DNA from: Desulfarculales bacterium UBA696
GTDB lineage: Bacteria > Desulfobacterota > Syntrophobacteria > Syntrophobacterales > Syntrophobacteraceae
NCBI GenBank assembly: GCA_002298995.1
Contig: DBMO01000007.1
Coordinates: 1 to 64,000 of the forward strand
Direction: 5' to 3'
DNA: 64,000 nt
This document shows, one piece after another, positions 62,565 to 64,000 of the stretch (within the stretch, counting starts at the first letter, position 1; the number at the start of each line of letters is the position of its first letter). A program made the translations under genes and the position numbers. The notes beneath the pieces were generated by a model. It had not been told where the DNA came from. It saw only the letters and a program-made list of their open reading frames with translations, and searched no databases.

Positions 62565-63524
62565 ATGCGCTATTTGTCGGCTTTAATATGTATCTGGACA
62601 ACCATGATTTTCCTGGGTGTCCCGAGCGCTTTCACGTCAACCCGGAAGGAGGCCGGGAACTCCATTAAGGTCATCGCGGTCGAAACGTTCCTTGCCGACA
62701 TAGTGCGGAACATTGCAGGCGGCCGGGTCCAGGTAAAAACATTGCTGCCGGTCGGCGCCGATCCGCATACATTCCAACCGACACCCGCCGATGTGAGGGG
62801 GGTAGCCGAAAGCAATGTCATTGTCATAAACGGGGCCGGGTTCGAGGAATATCTCGATGAACTTCTGAAAAATATCGGGGGGGTTCGCAAAATAATCGAT
62901 TCCTCGGCTGGATTGAGTTTCCGTACTCCGGGAGGGGATGAGTCGGCCGATTCAGATGAAAAGGGCCATCATCAGGGAGAGGCCCACCACGATGAGGGAG
63001 ATCCCCACTTCTGGCTGTCGGCGGCTAATGTGGTCAATTACGTGGAAAACATTCGCCACGGACTCAGCGAGGCCGATCCGGGGGGTGCGGACCTTTACGC
63101 GGCAAACGCCCGTGCCTATACCGAAAAGCTCGAAGAGCTGGATCAATGGATATTGAATCAGGTAAAGCAAATTCCTGAAAACAGGCGACTTCTCGTAACC
63201 GATCATGACGACCTTGGTTATTTTGCCGACCGCTACGGATTAAGAATCGTCGGAATGATAATCCCGAGCCTCAGCACGGAGGCATCACCTTCGGCCAAGC
63301 AGGTTACACAGCTTGTAAAGAAGATCAGGGGAAATGGGGCAACGGTCATATTCCTCGAAGCGGGCGAAGCACCGCGGCTTGCGGAGCAGATAGCAAGGGA
63401 GGCCGGCATCAAGGTGGTGACCGGTCTTTACACACACTCAACAAGTCAGCCAGGCGGGCCCGCTCCGAGCTACATCGAGATGATGCGTTATAATACAGCT
63501 ACGATAGTGAATGCTCTAAAGTAG
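62565..63524 (+). CDS. Zn/Mn-type ABC transporter substrate-binding protein
   Basis: The ATG at 62565 gives 319 residues with a signal peptide (LSALICIWTTMIFLGVPSA). The cluster A-I binding-protein fold is shown by VIAVETFLADIVRNIAGGRV and LLPVGADPHTFQPTPADV, with a metal-ligand His. A His/Asp-rich loop (GHHQGEAHHDEGDPHFW) precedes another ligand His, and LVTDHDDLGYFADRYGL gives the next. The long His-rich loop favours zinc (ZnuA) over manganese, but this is not certain. The ATPase gene follows 13 bases later. An AAGGAG site lies 12 bases upstream of the ATG. Confidence 0.92.
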   Translation: MRYLSALICIWTTMIFLGVPSAFTSTRKEAGNSIKVIAVETFLADIVRNIAGGRVQVKTLLPVGADPHTFQPTPADVRGVAESNVIVINGAGFEEYLDELLKNIGGVRKIIDSSAGLSFRTPGGDESADSDEKGHHQGEAHHDEGDPHFWLSAANVVNYVENIRHGLSEADPGGADLYAANARAYTEKLEELDQWILNQVKQIPENRRLLVTDHDDLGYFADRYGLRIVGMIIPSLSTEASPSAKQVTQLVKKIRGNGATVIFLEAGEAPRLAEQIAREAGIKVVTGLYTHSTSQPGGPAPSYIEMMRYNTATIVNALK

Positions 63525-63537
63525 TCGTTCAGACAAG

Positions 63538-64000
63538 ATGGACGGTGCATTTGTGACAAACCAGAACAAGATATTGACCTGCGACCTGGCGCCGGCCAGC
63601 CTTTCCATGGAAGGGGCGTCTGTTTTCTATCACGACCGGGCCGCGCTGGAGCAGATCACCTTCTGCGTCCCCGCCGGGTCAAGTGTAGCTGTGATCGGTC
63701 CAAACGGGGCCGGCAAGTCCACACTTTTCAAGGCACTGGTGGGACTGCTCCCCCTGCATAGCGGAAGTATAACCATTCATGGTCTTCCGCTCGGGCATCA
63801 CAAGGATTGCGTGGCTTACGTGCCGCAAAGGGAGGAGGTGGATTGGCGCTTCCCGGTGAGCGTTTTCGACGTGGTCATGATGGGACGCTACGGACAGCTA
63901 GGCTGGTTCAGGCGTCCGGGGAAAAAGGACCGGTCAGCGGCAATGGACTGCCTGGAGAAGTTGGGCATTGCCGATCTTGCGACGCATCCCATCGGCAGCC
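63538..64000 (+). CDS. Zn/Mn-type ABC transporter ATP-binding protein (partial at window end)
   Basis: The frame is open to the end of the window (154 codons). It carries Walker A GPNGAGKSTLFKAL and the Q-loop VPQREEVDWRFPVSVFDVV, which is typical of zinc/manganese transporter ATPases (ZnuC/MntB/SitB type). The ABC signature and Walker B lie beyond the edge. A downstream permease gene is expected outside the window. Confidence 0.9.
   Translation, partial: MDGAFVTNQNKILTCDLAPASLSMEGASVFYHDRAALEQITFCVPAGSSVAVIGPNGAGKSTLFKALVGLLPLHSGSITIHGLPLGHHKDCVAYVPQREEVDWRFPVSVFDVVMMGRYGQLGWFRRPGKKDRSAAMDCLEKLGIADLATHPIGS

Overview
The window looks like a chromosomal segment of an anaerobic, respiring Deltaproteobacterium (Desulfobacterota, possibly Syntrophobacteria-like). 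This is inferred from nine multiheme c-type cytochrome genes, sigma-54 promoters with an NtrC-type regulator, a selenocysteine NAD-linked formate dehydrogenase, pyruvate phosphate dikinase and a type II secretion operon. I cannot name the species. No rRNA, tRNA, CRISPR array or intact insertion sequence was seen.

Layout. 1-2000: a MORN-repeat protein and the tail of a REP-associated transposase. 2001-4758 (minus strand): a three-gene cassette of a nucleotidyltransferase-like protein, a membrane protein ending in a Cys/Gly-rich tail, and a radical SAM/SPASM enzyme. This is the best candidate for an undescribed peptide- or protein-modification system. 5329-10800: archaemetzincin, an NtrC-type regulator and two tandem histidine kinases whose periplasmic sensor domains carry c-type heme motifs. 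11271-20991: two divergent CbcL-like quinone:cytochrome proteins (19 and 11 c-hemes fused to cytochrome b domains), then a pentaheme lipoprotein, an NHL propeller lipoprotein and a 12-heme cytochrome. 21265-27029: a heptaheme cytochrome, a large outer-membrane beta-barrel and a second NHL lipoprotein. 27743-32929: a tandem array of small OmcE-like tetra/pentaheme cytochromes (four intact, one decayed) with a single-domain response regulator. Three array members have near-identical regulatory modules: a sigma-54 -24/-12 promoter, paired operators 73-74 bp upstream, and a leader of about 250-280 nt.

33954-36697 carries two PilZ proteins, a J-domain protein with four MshEN-like repeats (a probable c-di-GMP theme) and a soluble Cache protein. 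36769-46314: ppdK, then a formate dehydrogenase operon (kinase, decayed receiver, NuoE-like, NuoF-like, FdhA). In fdhA an in-frame TGA followed by a bacterial SECIS hairpin encodes selenocysteine. 46804-50614: Ku and LigD (non-homologous end joining). 50643-60977: type II secretion genes E-F-H-I-J-K-L-M-D, with C and G absent. 61447-64000: a DCC thiol oxidoreductase, a 45-residue protein coupled to a CsbD-family protein, and the start of a Zn/Mn-type ABC transporter.

How it fits together (inference): the CbcL-like proteins would pass quinol electrons to periplasmic cytochromes. The barrel, NHL lipoproteins and heptaheme cytochrome could carry them across the outer membrane. The small OmcE-like cytochromes would be secreted or polymerised outside the cell. 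The heme-sensing kinases and the NtrC-type regulator are the obvious candidates to drive the sigma-54 promoters.
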